Positions 1-6,730 of a stretch of DNA of 23,914 nucleotides are shown piece after piece. The stretch covers positions 1 to 23,914 of the forward strand of contig DWUW01000053.1 in the NCBI GenBank assembly GCA_019120525.1, given 5' to 3'. The position numbers and the translations under genes were made by a program. The DNA comes from Candidatus Eisenbergiella stercorigallinarum. GTDB taxonomy: Bacteria; Bacillota; Clostridia; Lachnospirales; Lachnospiraceae. The notes beneath the pieces were generated by a model. The model worked only from the letters and a program-made list of their open reading frames with translations. It ran no database searches and was not told where the DNA came from. How positions within the stretch are numbered: the stretch's first letter is position 1; every line of letters starts with the position of its first letter.

Positions 1-33
1 CGGATTCCCTGCCATTCTGTCAGAACCAGCCAT
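1..33 (-). CDS. Possible 5' end of a leftward gene (11 codons only)
   Basis: On the minus strand an ATG at 33 opens a frame that stays open to the window edge and reads MAGSDRMAGNP. A GGGAGG ribosome-site match lies at 45-50, 11 bases upstream, which is rather far. Nothing can be said about function from 11 residues. It would be divergent from the membrane-protein pair at 289-1069. This is a weak call made mainly to flag that a gene may continue to the left. Confidence 0.2.
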   Translation of the reverse strand, partial: MAGSDRMAGNP

Positions 34-160
34 ACTGATATTTACCTCCCTGCCGGAACCGCTGCCCCGGCCGCGCGGACGGGCGGAAAATGCGCCCTTC
101 GCTGTGAACATTCCATTTTTTTAATACTACCATTTCTGACCCGGCCTGTCCATGAAATAT

Positions 161-189
161 TTGAAATGAGAGCGTTTCTGTGATATCTT
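161..189 (+). promoter_or_regulatory. Sigma-A type promoter for the EamA/SMR-like pair
   Basis: TTGAAA (161-166) and TATCTT (184-189) are separated by 17 bases, and TGA at 181-183 gives an extended -10 element. The expected start of transcription is near 196, leaving a GC-rich leader of about 90 bases before the first gene. The rest of 34-288 holds no gene I can support. Confidence 0.6.
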
Positions 190-288
190 GGTGTTACCGC
201 CGCCGGCTCTCCTGCCAGACGGAGGCGGGGCCGCCGGATGGGAAAAAGCGGTCCGCGGCCTGCGGCGTACGCCTTTGGAAAAGAGGAA

Positions 289-705
289 ATGAGCGTGGAA
301 AAGAAGAACGGAAAGAAAAGGCTCCGGCTGAAGGATATTCTCATCCTGCAGGCGGTGATCATAATCTATACGCTTTCCAGCGTGACAGCGAAGCTGGCGA
401 GCGGGCAGGAACCGTTTTCCGCCCGGTTCCTGCTCTTTTACCTGGCAGAGCTTCTGGTGCTCGGCGTTTATGCCCTGCTCTGGCAGCAGATGATCAAAAG
501 GATCGAGCTGTCCGTGGCTTATACCAACCGGGCAATGGCGCTGCTGTGGTCCCTGCTGTGGGCGGTGATCCTGTTTCATGACCGGGTGACGGTGAAAAAC
601 GCGGCCGGCGTGGCGCTGGTCATCCTGGGGACGGTGATCGTCAACAGCGGGGACGGGGCGGATGGGAAAAAGGATCCGGGAAAGGAGGAAGACGGTAATG
701 CGTGA
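289..705 (+). CDS. EamA/SMR-like small membrane protein, first of a pair (ArnE/ArnF-like)
   Basis: This 138-residue protein has a short lysine/arginine-rich cytoplasmic start and about four hydrophobic helices, the size and layout of small multidrug resistance proteins and of the ArnE/ArnF subunits that flip lipid-linked aminoarabinose. The segment from YTNRAMALLWSLLWA to the last helix (AGVALVILGTVIVN) resembles the second half of an EamA repeat. The start is uncertain: ATG 289 sits 2 bases after GAGG (283-286), while GTG 295 is spaced 8 bases from the same site and may be the true start; ATG 238 is also in frame. The stop overlaps the next gene by 8 bases, so the two are probably translated together and form a heterodimer. 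Placement beside a glycan locus suggests export or flipping of a lipid-linked sugar (inference). A drug or polyamine exporter is the alternative. Confidence 0.75.
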   Translation: MSVEKKNGKKRLRLKDILILQAVIIIYTLSSVTAKLASGQEPFSARFLLFYLAELLVLGVYALLWQQMIKRIELSVAYTNRAMALLWSLLWAVILFHDRVTVKNAAGVALVILGTVIVNSGDGADGKKDPGKEEDGNA

Positions 706-1069
706 AGCGCTTGCTTTGGCCCCTGGTAAGGATGCGGCCGTTTATTATGGTTTTCTGCTTGCGGGAGTCCTTGCCGCTTCTTTTTCCCAGGTGCTCCTGA
801 AAAAAGCGGCAATGCGGGCCTGGCCCTCCTTCCTGCGGGAATACCTGAATCCCTGGGTGGCGGGAGGATATTTTCTGCTGCTTAGCTCCACGGCGCTCAA
901 TATCGCGGGGCTGAGGGGCCTGTCCTTCCTGAACGGCCCTGTGATGGAATCCTTTGGATATGTTTTCGTCCTTTTCCTGAGCAGGCTGTTTTTCGGGGAG
1001 CGGATCACGAAACGGAAACTCGCAGGCGTGGGCTGTATTCTGGCCGGGATGCTGATCTTTTATCTGTAG
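698..1069 (+). CDS. EamA/SMR-like small membrane protein, second of a pair (ArnE/ArnF-like)
   Basis: This protein has 123 residues with four predicted helices. The first helix carries SFSQVLLKKAA, the typical helix-1 pattern of EamA/SMR proteins, and the last two helices are separated by FFGERITKRKLAG, which matches the EamA signature of a glycine-glutamate turn before the final helix. An AAAGGAGG ribosome site at 681-688 lies 9 bases before ATG 698, which decides this start over ATG 662. It overlaps the upstream gene by 8 bases, so it is probably its obligate partner. Its 3' end overlaps the convergent minus-strand gene by 65 bases. The substrate cannot be read from sequence; a polyprenyl-linked sugar is the favoured guess because of the neighbours. 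Confidence 0.75.
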   Translation: MREALALAPGKDAAVYYGFLLAGVLAASFSQVLLKKAAMRAWPSFLREYLNPWVAGGYFLLLSSTALNIAGLRGLSFLNGPVMESFGYVFVLFLSRLFFGERITKRKLAGVGCILAGMLIFYL

Positions 1070-1331
1070 CCGCGCCGTCCCGGGCGGCTTTCGCGGGAGA
1101 AATCCAGCGGGTTCTGTTCCTGGGCGGATATTCCGCGGAAAGCTCCCGCAGGCCTTTTTCATCGGCGCACCGTTCCTTCAGGGCGCGGCGGTCCTCACGG
1201 CTCAGGTTTACATATTTCAGGTAGGAGATATTAAGCTCGGCCAGCCTGGCGCAGCAGGCGGGACAGTAGGCCTTATGCCCGTTCAGGATATGGATGCGGC
1301 GGCAGTGTTTGCAGTAATGGATGTACATCAT
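1005..1331 (-). CDS. Small CxxC-type (zinc ribbon-like) protein of unknown function
   Basis: This 108-residue protein begins MMYIHYCKHCRRIHILNG and continues to CPACC, so two CxxC pairs 16-17 residues apart could form a zinc knuckle. I recognise the N-terminal pattern as a small conserved family in clostridia but know no function for it. A strong AGGAGGA site (1339-1345 on the minus strand) lies 7 bases before ATG 1331; a second ATG follows directly. The C-terminal third (from about residue 70) is arginine- and serine-rich and lies against the end of the membrane-protein gene, so it may be poorly conserved. It is transcribed toward the EamA/SMR pair and away from rmlB. Confidence 0.65.
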   Translation of the reverse strand: MMYIHYCKHCRRIHILNGHKAYCPACCARLAELNISYLKYVNLSREDRRALKERCADEKGLRELSAEYPPRNRTRWISPAKAARDGAATDKRSASRPEYSPRLRVSVS

Positions 1332-1458
1332 GGCAGATTCCTCCTTTTTTTCTCCATTCTGGCATATCTTTTCCGGTATGACAAGAAAAAGTGTTCGACA
1401 AAAAAGGCACAGATTGTCGGGAAAAAGGCAGAATCTGACAAAAGCGGCGGGACAGCTT

Positions 1459-1473
1459 ACCTGTCCGACAGGT
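1459..1473. promoter_or_regulatory. 15-bp dyad upstream of the rml promoter, possible operator
   Basis: ACCTGT and ACAGGT form a perfect 6-bp inverted repeat around CCG. It ends 26 bases before the extended -10 element of the rmlB promoter, at or just upstream of the -35 position, so an operator is plausible. The surrounding 1390-1473 also contains several TGTCG/TGACA-like words. No regulator can be named. Confidence 0.35.
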
Positions 1474-1498
1474 TTTGTTTGGTAAATCAGGAATTATG

Positions 1499-1507
1499 TG
1501 TTATACT
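1499..1507 (+). promoter_or_regulatory. Extended -10 promoter of the polysaccharide operon
   Basis: TGT followed directly by TATACT (1502-1507) makes an extended -10 element. No good -35 hexamer lies at the right distance; TTTGGT at 1478-1483 with an 18-base spacer is the nearest. Transcription would begin near 1514, about 34 bases before rmlB. It is the only clear promoter before the gene run ending at 17068. Confidence 0.6.
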
Positions 1508-1547
1508 ATGCTAAAAAAAGAAATCCGTAAGGACGATGGAGGAAATT

Positions 1548-2633
1548 ATGAGAACTTATCTGGTAACGGGCGGCGCCGGATTCATCGGCTCCAATTATAT
1601 CCACTATATGTTCAAAAAATATGGGGATGAGATCCGGATCATCAACGTGGACGCGCTGACTTACGCGGGCAATCTGGAAAACCTGAAGGACGTGGAGGGA
1701 AGGGACAATTATACCTTCATCCGCGCCAATATCTGCGATAAGGATGCCATTGAAAGGATCTTTGCGGAAAACGATATCGACCGGGTGGTGCATTTCGCAG
1801 CGGAAAGCCATGTGGACAGAAGCATCAGGAACCCGGAGATTTTCGTGCAGACCAACGTGCTCGGCACCGCGGTGATGCTCAACTGCGCGAAGGCGGCATG
1901 GGAGAAGGAGGACGGGAGCTTTAAAGAAGACAAGAAGTTCCTCCATGTTTCCACGGATGAGGTCTATGGTTCCCTGGAGAACGAGGGAGAGTATTTCTAT
2001 GAGACCACGCCCTATTCTCCACACAGCCCCTATTCCGCCAGCAAGGCCGGATCGGACATGCTGGTAAAGGCTTATATGGACACCTATCGCTTCCCTGCCA
2101 ATATCACCAACTGCTCCAATAATTACGGCCCTTATCAGTTCCCGGAGAAGCTGATCCCGCTGATCATCAACAACGCGCTTCACGGGAAAAAGCTCCCGGT
2201 TTACGGAGACGGCAAAAATGTACGCGACTGGCTGTATGTGGAGGACCATGCCAAGGCCATCGATATGGTGCAGGAGAAGGGCAGGCTGTTTGAGACCTAC
2301 AACGTAGGCGGGCACAATGAGAAGCAGAATATCCAGATCATCCATATCATCATTGATACCCTGCGGGAAATGCTTCCGGATTCGGATCCCAGGAAGGCGC
2401 ATATCAATGAAGGCCTGATCACCTATGTGGAGGACAGAAAAGGACACGACCGCCGCTATGCCATCGCTCCGGATAAGATCCGCGCGGAGATCGGCTGGGA
2501 GCCGGAGACCATGTTCGCGGAAGGCATTAAGAAGACCATCGCCTGGTATTTTGAACATGAGGACTGGATGAAGAACGTGACCAGCGGAGACTATCAGAAG
2601 TACTACGAGGAAATGTACCATACCGGGAAATAA
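1548..2633 (+). CDS. rmlB: dTDP-glucose 4,6-dehydratase
   Basis: RmlB converts dTDP-glucose to dTDP-4-keto-6-deoxyglucose with bound NAD, the second step of dTDP-L-rhamnose synthesis. The 361-residue protein shows the NAD-binding TGGAGFIGS at 7-15, STDEVYG at 135-141 with the Asp-Glu pair typical of this dehydratase, and the short-chain dehydrogenase YxxxK as Y162-SAS-K166. Length matches the family. The start at 1548 is preferred over the in-frame ATG at 1536 because that codon overlaps the GGAGG ribosome site (1538-1542), which is 5 bases from ATG 1548. It is the first gene of the long operon, followed by rmlA and rmlC. The gene order B-A-C without D is unusual. Confidence 0.97.
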   Translation: MRTYLVTGGAGFIGSNYIHYMFKKYGDEIRIINVDALTYAGNLENLKDVEGRDNYTFIRANICDKDAIERIFAENDIDRVVHFAAESHVDRSIRNPEIFVQTNVLGTAVMLNCAKAAWEKEDGSFKEDKKFLHVSTDEVYGSLENEGEYFYETTPYSPHSPYSASKAGSDMLVKAYMDTYRFPANITNCSNNYGPYQFPEKLIPLIINNALHGKKLPVYGDGKNVRDWLYVEDHAKAIDMVQEKGRLFETYNVGGHNEKQNIQIIHIIIDTLREMLPDSDPRKAHINEGLITYVEDRKGHDRRYAIAPDKIRAEIGWEPETMFAEGIKKTIAWYFEHEDWMKNVTSGDYQKYYEEMYHTGK

Positions 2634-2660
2634 GCGGCGCGGACTGCCGCCTGGTTTCCC
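2625..2660 (+). other. Hairpin spanning the rmlB stop codon
   Basis: GGGAAA (2625-2630) pairs with TTTCCC (2655-2660), and inside it GCGGC (2634-2638) pairs with GCCGC (2646-2650). The rmlB TAA falls in the internal loop. There is no following T-run, so it is not a simple terminator; an mRNA stability or processing element is possible. Confidence 0.5.
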
Positions 2661-2678
2661 ATGAACATGGAGGAAGCT

Positions 2679-3548
2679 ATGAAAGGTATCATTCTTGCAG
2701 GAGGGAGCGGGACCAGGCTGTACCCGCTCACCAAGGCGATTTCCAAACAGATCATGCCGGTCTATGACAAGCCGATGATCTATTATCCCCTTTCCACCCT
2801 GATGCTGGCGGATATCAGGGAGATCCTGATCATTTCCACACCCCGGGATCTTCCTGTTTTCCAGGAGCTGTTCGGAACCGGGCAGCAGCTCGGCCTTTCC
2901 CTTTCCTATGCTGTGCAGGAGGAACCCAGGGGGCTTGCCGAGGCGTTTCTGATCGGGGAAACATTCATCGGTTCCGACCGGGTGGCGCTGGTCCTGGGCG
3001 ACAATATTTTTTACGGCCAGAGCTTTTCCAGGGTGTTGCGTATGGTGGCGGCAAGGGAAAAGGGCGCCACGATCTTCGGCTATTATGTGAGAGACCCCAG
3101 AGAGTACGGCGTGGTGGAATTCGACGAAAACGGAAAGGCCCTTTCCATTGAAGAAAAGCCGGAGAACCCGAAGAGCAACTACGCGGTGCCGGGACTGTAT
3201 TTTTATGACAATGATGTGGTTCAGATCGCGAAGAACGTGAAGCCCTCCGCGAGAGGCGAGCTGGAGATCACTGCGGTGAACAACGAATACCTGCGCAGGG
3301 GAGACCTGATGGTGGAGACGCTGGGCAGAGGCTTTGCCTGGCTGGATACGGGAAGCCATGATTCCCTGCTCGACGCCTCCGATTATGTGGCGGCGGTGCA
3401 GAAGAGACAGGGGCTGTATGTTTCCTGTATTGAAGAGATCGCCTACCGCCGGGGATTCATCACAAAGGAGCAGCTTCTGAAGCTTGCGGAGCCGCTGATG
3501 AAGACCAACTACGGGAAATATCTGGTGGAAGTGGCAAACGGCCTGTAA
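2679..3548 (+). CDS. rmlA: Glucose-1-phosphate thymidylyltransferase
   Basis: RmlA joins glucose-1-phosphate and dTTP to give dTDP-glucose, the first and feedback-regulated step of the pathway. The 289-residue protein starts with the nucleotidyltransferase signature MKGIILAGGSGTRLYPLT, followed by KQIMPVYDKPMIYYPLS, the metal-binding LGDNIFYG, and EEKPENPKSNYAVPGLYFYD, all typical of this enzyme. Length is the usual one. ATG 2679 is chosen because GGAGG at 2669-2673 lies 5 bases upstream; the ATG at 2661 precedes this site. It lies 45 bases after rmlB and is probably co-transcribed. Confidence 0.97.
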   Translation: MKGIILAGGSGTRLYPLTKAISKQIMPVYDKPMIYYPLSTLMLADIREILIISTPRDLPVFQELFGTGQQLGLSLSYAVQEEPRGLAEAFLIGETFIGSDRVALVLGDNIFYGQSFSRVLRMVAAREKGATIFGYYVRDPREYGVVEFDENGKALSIEEKPENPKSNYAVPGLYFYDNDVVQIAKNVKPSARGELEITAVNNEYLRRGDLMVETLGRGFAWLDTGSHDSLLDASDYVAAVQKRQGLYVSCIEEIAYRRGFITKEQLLKLAEPLMKTNYGKYLVEVANGL

Positions 3549-3562
3549 AGCGCAAAGCGAAA

Positions 3563-3600
3563 AAGGGCGGCGCGCGCCTGGCGGGAATGGCGCCGCCTTT
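3563..3600 (+). terminator. Terminator-like GC-rich hairpin between rmlA and rmlC
   Basis: GGCGGCGC (3566-3573) pairs perfectly with GCGCCGCC (3590-3597); A-T and G-T pairs extend the stem to 11 bp around a 16-base loop. Only three Ts follow, so full termination is doubtful. Partial termination or an mRNA processing site that lowers expression of rmlC onward would fit. Confidence 0.4.
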
Positions 3601-3636
3601 ATGGAAGCTTCCGAAAATAAAGGAGAAATTTGAAAA

Positions 3637-4209
3637 ATGGGAAAGATAACGGTAGAAACCTGTGAGATCGAAGGCCTGAAGGTGATCACCCCCGCGGTTT
3701 TCGGGGATGAACGGGGCTATTTTATGGAAACCTATCATTATGAGGCATACAAGGAGGCCGGGATCGATCAGGTCTTCGTGCAGGACAACCAGTCCTCTTC
3801 CAGGAAGGGCGTGCTCCGCGGCCTGCATTTTCAGATCAATTTTCCCCAGGCAAAGCTGGTACGGGTCCTGAAGGGAGAAGTGTTTGATGTGGCGGTGGAC
3901 TTAAGGGAGGGTTCCCCTACCTTCGGGAAGTGGCATGGGGTGCTTCTGTCAGAAGAAAACAAGAAGCAGTTTTTCATCCCGGAGCATTTTGCCCATGGCT
4001 TTGTGGTGCTGTCCGATGAGGCGGAATTCGCTTATAAGTGTACGGATTTTTACCATCCCAACGATGAGGGCGGCCTGAAATGGGACGATCCGGAAATCGG
4101 CGTGAAGTGGCCCATCCCCGAGGGAATGGAGCTGATCCTGTCCGAGAAGGACCAGAAGTGGGGCGGCCTGAAGGAATACGCAGTGGACGGCGGCAGGAAG
4201 AAAGTTTGA
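3637..4209 (+). CDS. rmlC: dTDP-4-dehydrorhamnose 3,5-epimerase
   Basis: RmlC epimerises C3 and C5 of dTDP-4-keto-6-deoxyglucose to the L-rhamno form. The 190-residue protein has the cupin pattern GVLRGLHFQ with the catalytic His64, Lys73 in QAKLVRVLKGEVFDVAVDLR, and Tyr133 in FAYKCTDFY, at the positions expected for true epimerases rather than single-epimerising relatives. IPEHFAHGFVVLSD is another family signature. The AGGAG site at 3621-3625 is 11 bases from ATG. A terminator-like hairpin lies in the 88-base gap to rmlA. The next step, RmlD reduction, has no gene in this window. Confidence 0.95.
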   Translation: MGKITVETCEIEGLKVITPAVFGDERGYFMETYHYEAYKEAGIDQVFVQDNQSSSRKGVLRGLHFQINFPQAKLVRVLKGEVFDVAVDLREGSPTFGKWHGVLLSEENKKQFFIPEHFAHGFVVLSDEAEFAYKCTDFYHPNDEGGLKWDDPEIGVKWPIPEGMELILSEKDQKWGGLKEYAVDGGRKKV

Positions 4210-4219
4210 ACAGGGAAGA

Positions 4220-5239
4220 ATGAAGAAGGAAAAAAAAGGGACTGCGGCGGGAATGCCGTTCAGTAAAAGGACAGGGATCGCGGTTTTCACCCTCATTATG
4301 CTGGTTATGGGGGTGATTATTGCGTGTTATCATAATCCGCTGGCGGATCCGGCGGACGAGCTTTTAAAAAAGATCATCGCCTGTACGCTGATCGTGGCGG
4401 CGATCGTGGTGTTTGTGCGGTTTTACGACAAGATCACCCAGCTTCCCCAGGAGCTGTATGCCAGCCGGCGGCTGATCTGGCGGCTGGCCAAAAATGATTT
4501 CAAACGGCGCTATGCCGGTTCCTATATGGGCGCCCTCTGGGCCATGGTGCAGCCTGTGGTGACGGTAGCGCTGTATTTTGTGGTCTTCCAGGTCATCATG
4601 CCGCAGAAGATCGAGCTCGCGGGGAAAGGCGTGACGGTCCCCTACCTGGTATTTCTGACCGCCGGCCTGGTACCCTGGTTTTATTTTTCCGAAGCCCTCA
4701 CCAGCGGCATGATGGCGCTTCTGGAGTATGAATATCTGGTGAAGAAGGTGGTTTTCAAGATCAGCATCCTTCCCATCATCAAGATCATCGCGGCCACGTT
4801 CATCCATGGCTTTTTTGTGCTCGTGCTGCTCATCATATCGGCCTGCTACGGCTTTTATCCCAGCCTGTATACCCTGCAGGTGTTCTATTACAGCTTCTGT
4901 ACCTTTGCGCTGGTGCTTGCGCTCAGCTATACCACCTGTTCCGTGGTGGTTTATTTCCGGGATCTGCAGCAGATCATCGGGATCGGCCTGCAGATCGGCA
5001 TGTGGGCTACCCCGGTGCTGTGGAACATCGGCCAGATGAGCGAGAACGTGCAGATGTTCCTGAAGATCAATCCGCTGGTATATATCGTGGAAGGGTACCG
5101 CAGCGCCATTTACGGACAGCAGTGGTTCTGGGAGGATTTCTACTCCACCATGTACTTCTGGATCATTACGGTGGTGCTGTTCGTCATCGGCACGCTGGTC
5201 TATAAGCGCCTGAAGGTGCATTTCGCGGATATCATGTAG
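4220..5239 (+). CDS. Polysaccharide ABC exporter permease (Wzm/TagG type) with extra N-terminal helices
   Basis: This is the membrane subunit that moves a lipid-linked polysaccharide across the membrane together with the ATPase encoded next. The 339-residue protein contains the family core starting at about residue 85 (RLIWRLAKNDFKRRYAGSYM, then GALWAMVQPVV), with about six membrane segments and the late motif INPLVYIVEGYR. Wzm/TagG proteins are usually about 260-275 residues; here roughly 80 extra N-terminal residues add two hydrophobic helices (about 18-36 and 50-68). The upstream gap is only 10 bases, and the ribosome site (GGGAAG, 4213-4218) is weak, so translation may be coupled to rmlC. 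Teichoic acid export is an alternative function, but the rml and GT2 neighbours favour a rhamnose-type or heteropolysaccharide. Confidence 0.92.
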   Translation: MKKEKKGTAAGMPFSKRTGIAVFTLIMLVMGVIIACYHNPLADPADELLKKIIACTLIVAAIVVFVRFYDKITQLPQELYASRRLIWRLAKNDFKRRYAGSYMGALWAMVQPVVTVALYFVVFQVIMPQKIELAGKGVTVPYLVFLTAGLVPWFYFSEALTSGMMALLEYEYLVKKVVFKISILPIIKIIAATFIHGFFVLVLLIISACYGFYPSLYTLQVFYYSFCTFALVLALSYTTCSVVVYFRDLQQIIGIGLQIGMWATPVLWNIGQMSENVQMFLKINPLVYIVEGYRSAIYGQQWFWEDFYSTMYFWIITVVLFVIGTLVYKRLKVHFADIM

Positions 5240-5299
5240 CGCGGCTTTGCGAATGGCGCGAGTGAACTGTAAGTGCAACGTTTCGTAGGAAGGGACAAC

Positions 5300-6628
5300 A
5301 TGGATACAAAACAGCTTGCCATCCACGTGGAGGGACTGAACAAGGTATACCGCCTGTATGACCACAACCGGGACAGGCTTATCGACTCGCTTGGGCTTGC
5401 CAGGAAAAAACGCTACCGGGAGCATTTCGCCCTGAAAAATGTGGATCTGGACGTCCATCATGGCGAATGCGTGGGGATCATCGGGACCAACGGTTCCGGG
5501 AAGTCTACTATCTTAAAGATCATCACCGGCGTGCTCAACCCCACCTCGGGCAATGTCCAGGTAAACGGGCGCATTTCCGCCCTGCTGGAGCTTGGAGCCG
5601 GCTTCAATTATGAATATAACGGCATCGAAAACGTTTATCTCAACGGCACCATGATCGGTTTTTCGGAGAAGGAGATCGACGAGAAGCTGCAGGACATCCT
5701 GGATTTCGCGGACATCGGGGATTATGTGTATCAGCCGGTGAAGACCTATTCCAGCGGTATGTTCGTGCGTCTGGCCTTCGCTGTGGCCATCAATATCGAT
5801 CCGGAGATCCTGATCGTGGACGAGGCTCTTTCCGTGGGAGACGTTTTCTTTCAGGCGAAGTGCTACCATAAATTCGAAGAATTCAAGAAGCAGGGAAAGA
5901 CCATCCTCTTCGTCAGCCATGATCTGAGCGCCATCAGCAAGTATTGCGACCGGGCGGTGCTTCTGAATCAGGGCGTGAAGCTGGGAGAGGGAAGCCCGCG
6001 GGACATGATCGATATTTACAAGCAGGTACTGGTGGGCCAGTATGAACTGCCGTCCGGGGACAAGAAGGCGAACCTGGCGGCGGATGAGGATATCCGGAAG
6101 GCCGCCGCGGAGAAAACGGACGGCACGGAGGGGAAAAAGGATCCCGCGGAACCGGTTCCCGGCGTCAACGTCCAGGCCCTGGAATACGGCACGAAGGAGG
6201 CCGAGATCCTGGAATATTATATGACGGATGGGGCGGGGCTTCGTACCTCCGCCATTCTGAAGGGAGAGCCTTTCACCCTGCACATGAAGGTGCGGGCCCA
6301 CAAGGATCTGCCGGCTCCCATTTTCGCCCTTTCCATCAAGAACATCAAGGGCGTGGAGATCACGGGAACCAACACTATGGTGGAAAAAAGCTTTCTGGAA
6401 AGCGTAAAGGCCGGGGAGGCGCTCGATATCACCTTCACCCAGAGGGTGCGCCTCCAGGGCGGGGAATACCTGATTTCCCTGGGCGTAACCGGCTATGAGG
6501 GAGATACTTTTACGGTTTATCACAGACTGTACGATATCCTGAACCTGACCGTGATCTCCGATCACGATACGGTGGGATATTTTGATATGGAATCGGATGT
6601 GAAAGTAAAGAGGCAGGATGAAACATGA
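5300..6628 (+). CDS. Polysaccharide ABC exporter ATPase with C-terminal glycan-binding domain (Wzt type)
   Basis: This 442-residue ATPase powers export through the preceding permease. Residues 1-245 are the nucleotide-binding domain: Walker A GTNGSGKST (62-70), the YSSGM variant of the signature motif (150-154) usual in Wzt/TagH proteins, Walker B ILIVDEAL (170-177), and the H-loop SHD (206-208). A charged linker (about 250-287) leads to a C-terminal domain (288-442) that fits the Wzt_C beta-sandwich: EAEILEYYMTDGAG, GEPFTLHMKV, and IKNIKGVEITGTNTMVE. In E. coli O8/O9a this domain binds the modified non-reducing end of the chain. ATG 5300 has AGGAAGGG 5 bases upstream; ATG 5273 lacks a site. 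A long hairpin contains its stop codon. Confidence 0.94.
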   Translation: MDTKQLAIHVEGLNKVYRLYDHNRDRLIDSLGLARKKRYREHFALKNVDLDVHHGECVGIIGTNGSGKSTILKIITGVLNPTSGNVQVNGRISALLELGAGFNYEYNGIENVYLNGTMIGFSEKEIDEKLQDILDFADIGDYVYQPVKTYSSGMFVRLAFAVAINIDPEILIVDEALSVGDVFFQAKCYHKFEEFKKQGKTILFVSHDLSAISKYCDRAVLLNQGVKLGEGSPRDMIDIYKQVLVGQYELPSGDKKANLAADEDIRKAAAEKTDGTEGKKDPAEPVPGVNVQALEYGTKEAEILEYYMTDGAGLRTSAILKGEPFTLHMKVRAHKDLPAPIFALSIKNIKGVEITGTNTMVEKSFLESVKAGEALDITFTQRVRLQGGEYLISLGVTGYEGDTFTVYHRLYDILNLTVISDHDTVGYFDMESDVKVKRQDET

Positions 6629-6650
6629 GCCTGATGGCTTATGTTTCATC
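6617..6650 (+). other. 15-bp hairpin containing the wzt-like gene's stop codon
   Basis: The stem 6617-6631 pairs with 6636-6650 over 15 bp, with one G-T wobble and a TGAT loop; the ten outer bases are GATGAAACAT and ATGTTTCATC. The TGA stop (6626-6628) is inside the left arm. It is not followed by a T-run. A role in mRNA 3'-end protection or in processing between the transporter and the downstream genes is an inference. Confidence 0.6.
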
Positions 6651-6652
6651 CC

Positions 6653-6679
6653 GGGATTGTGACAAATAACACAAATCCC
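6653..6679 (+). other. Second hairpin in the transporter/methyltransferase gap
   Basis: GGGATTGTG (6653-6661) pairs with CACAAATCCC (6670-6679) with one bulged base and an 8-base loop. Its right arm, AACACAAATCCC, resembles AACACAAATACCC in the htrA promoter region, so it could be a protein-binding site rather than an RNA structure. Confidence 0.4.
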
Positions 6680-6700
6680 ATTTGAGCACGGCGCGGCCTC

Positions 6701-6714
6701 AGCGCAAGAGCGCT
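6701..6714 (+). other. Short hairpin just before the methyltransferase-kinase ribosome site
   Basis: AGCGC (6701-6705) and GCGCT (6710-6714) form a 5-bp stem with the loop AAGA, 6 bases before AGGAGG at 6721-6726. Its size and position resemble the small hairpins before pgcA and glmS. Confidence 0.35.
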
Positions 6715-6730
6715 TCGGTTAGGAGGTAAT

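Noticed and set aside
180..581. Plus-strand frame of 133 codons overlapping the first EamA/SMR-like gene.
   Set aside because: The overlapping frame from 289 encodes a clear four-helix membrane protein; this one has no hydrophobic pattern or ribosome site.
1506..3689. A 727-codon open frame on the minus strand opposite rmlB and rmlA, and similar long antisense frames at 7160-8428, 8440-10140, 10647-12413 and 14816-16342.
   Set aside because: These lie opposite clearly recognisable genes, have no ribosome sites or family motifs, and are rich in His, Arg, Gln and Leu as expected from reading GC-rich codons backwards.
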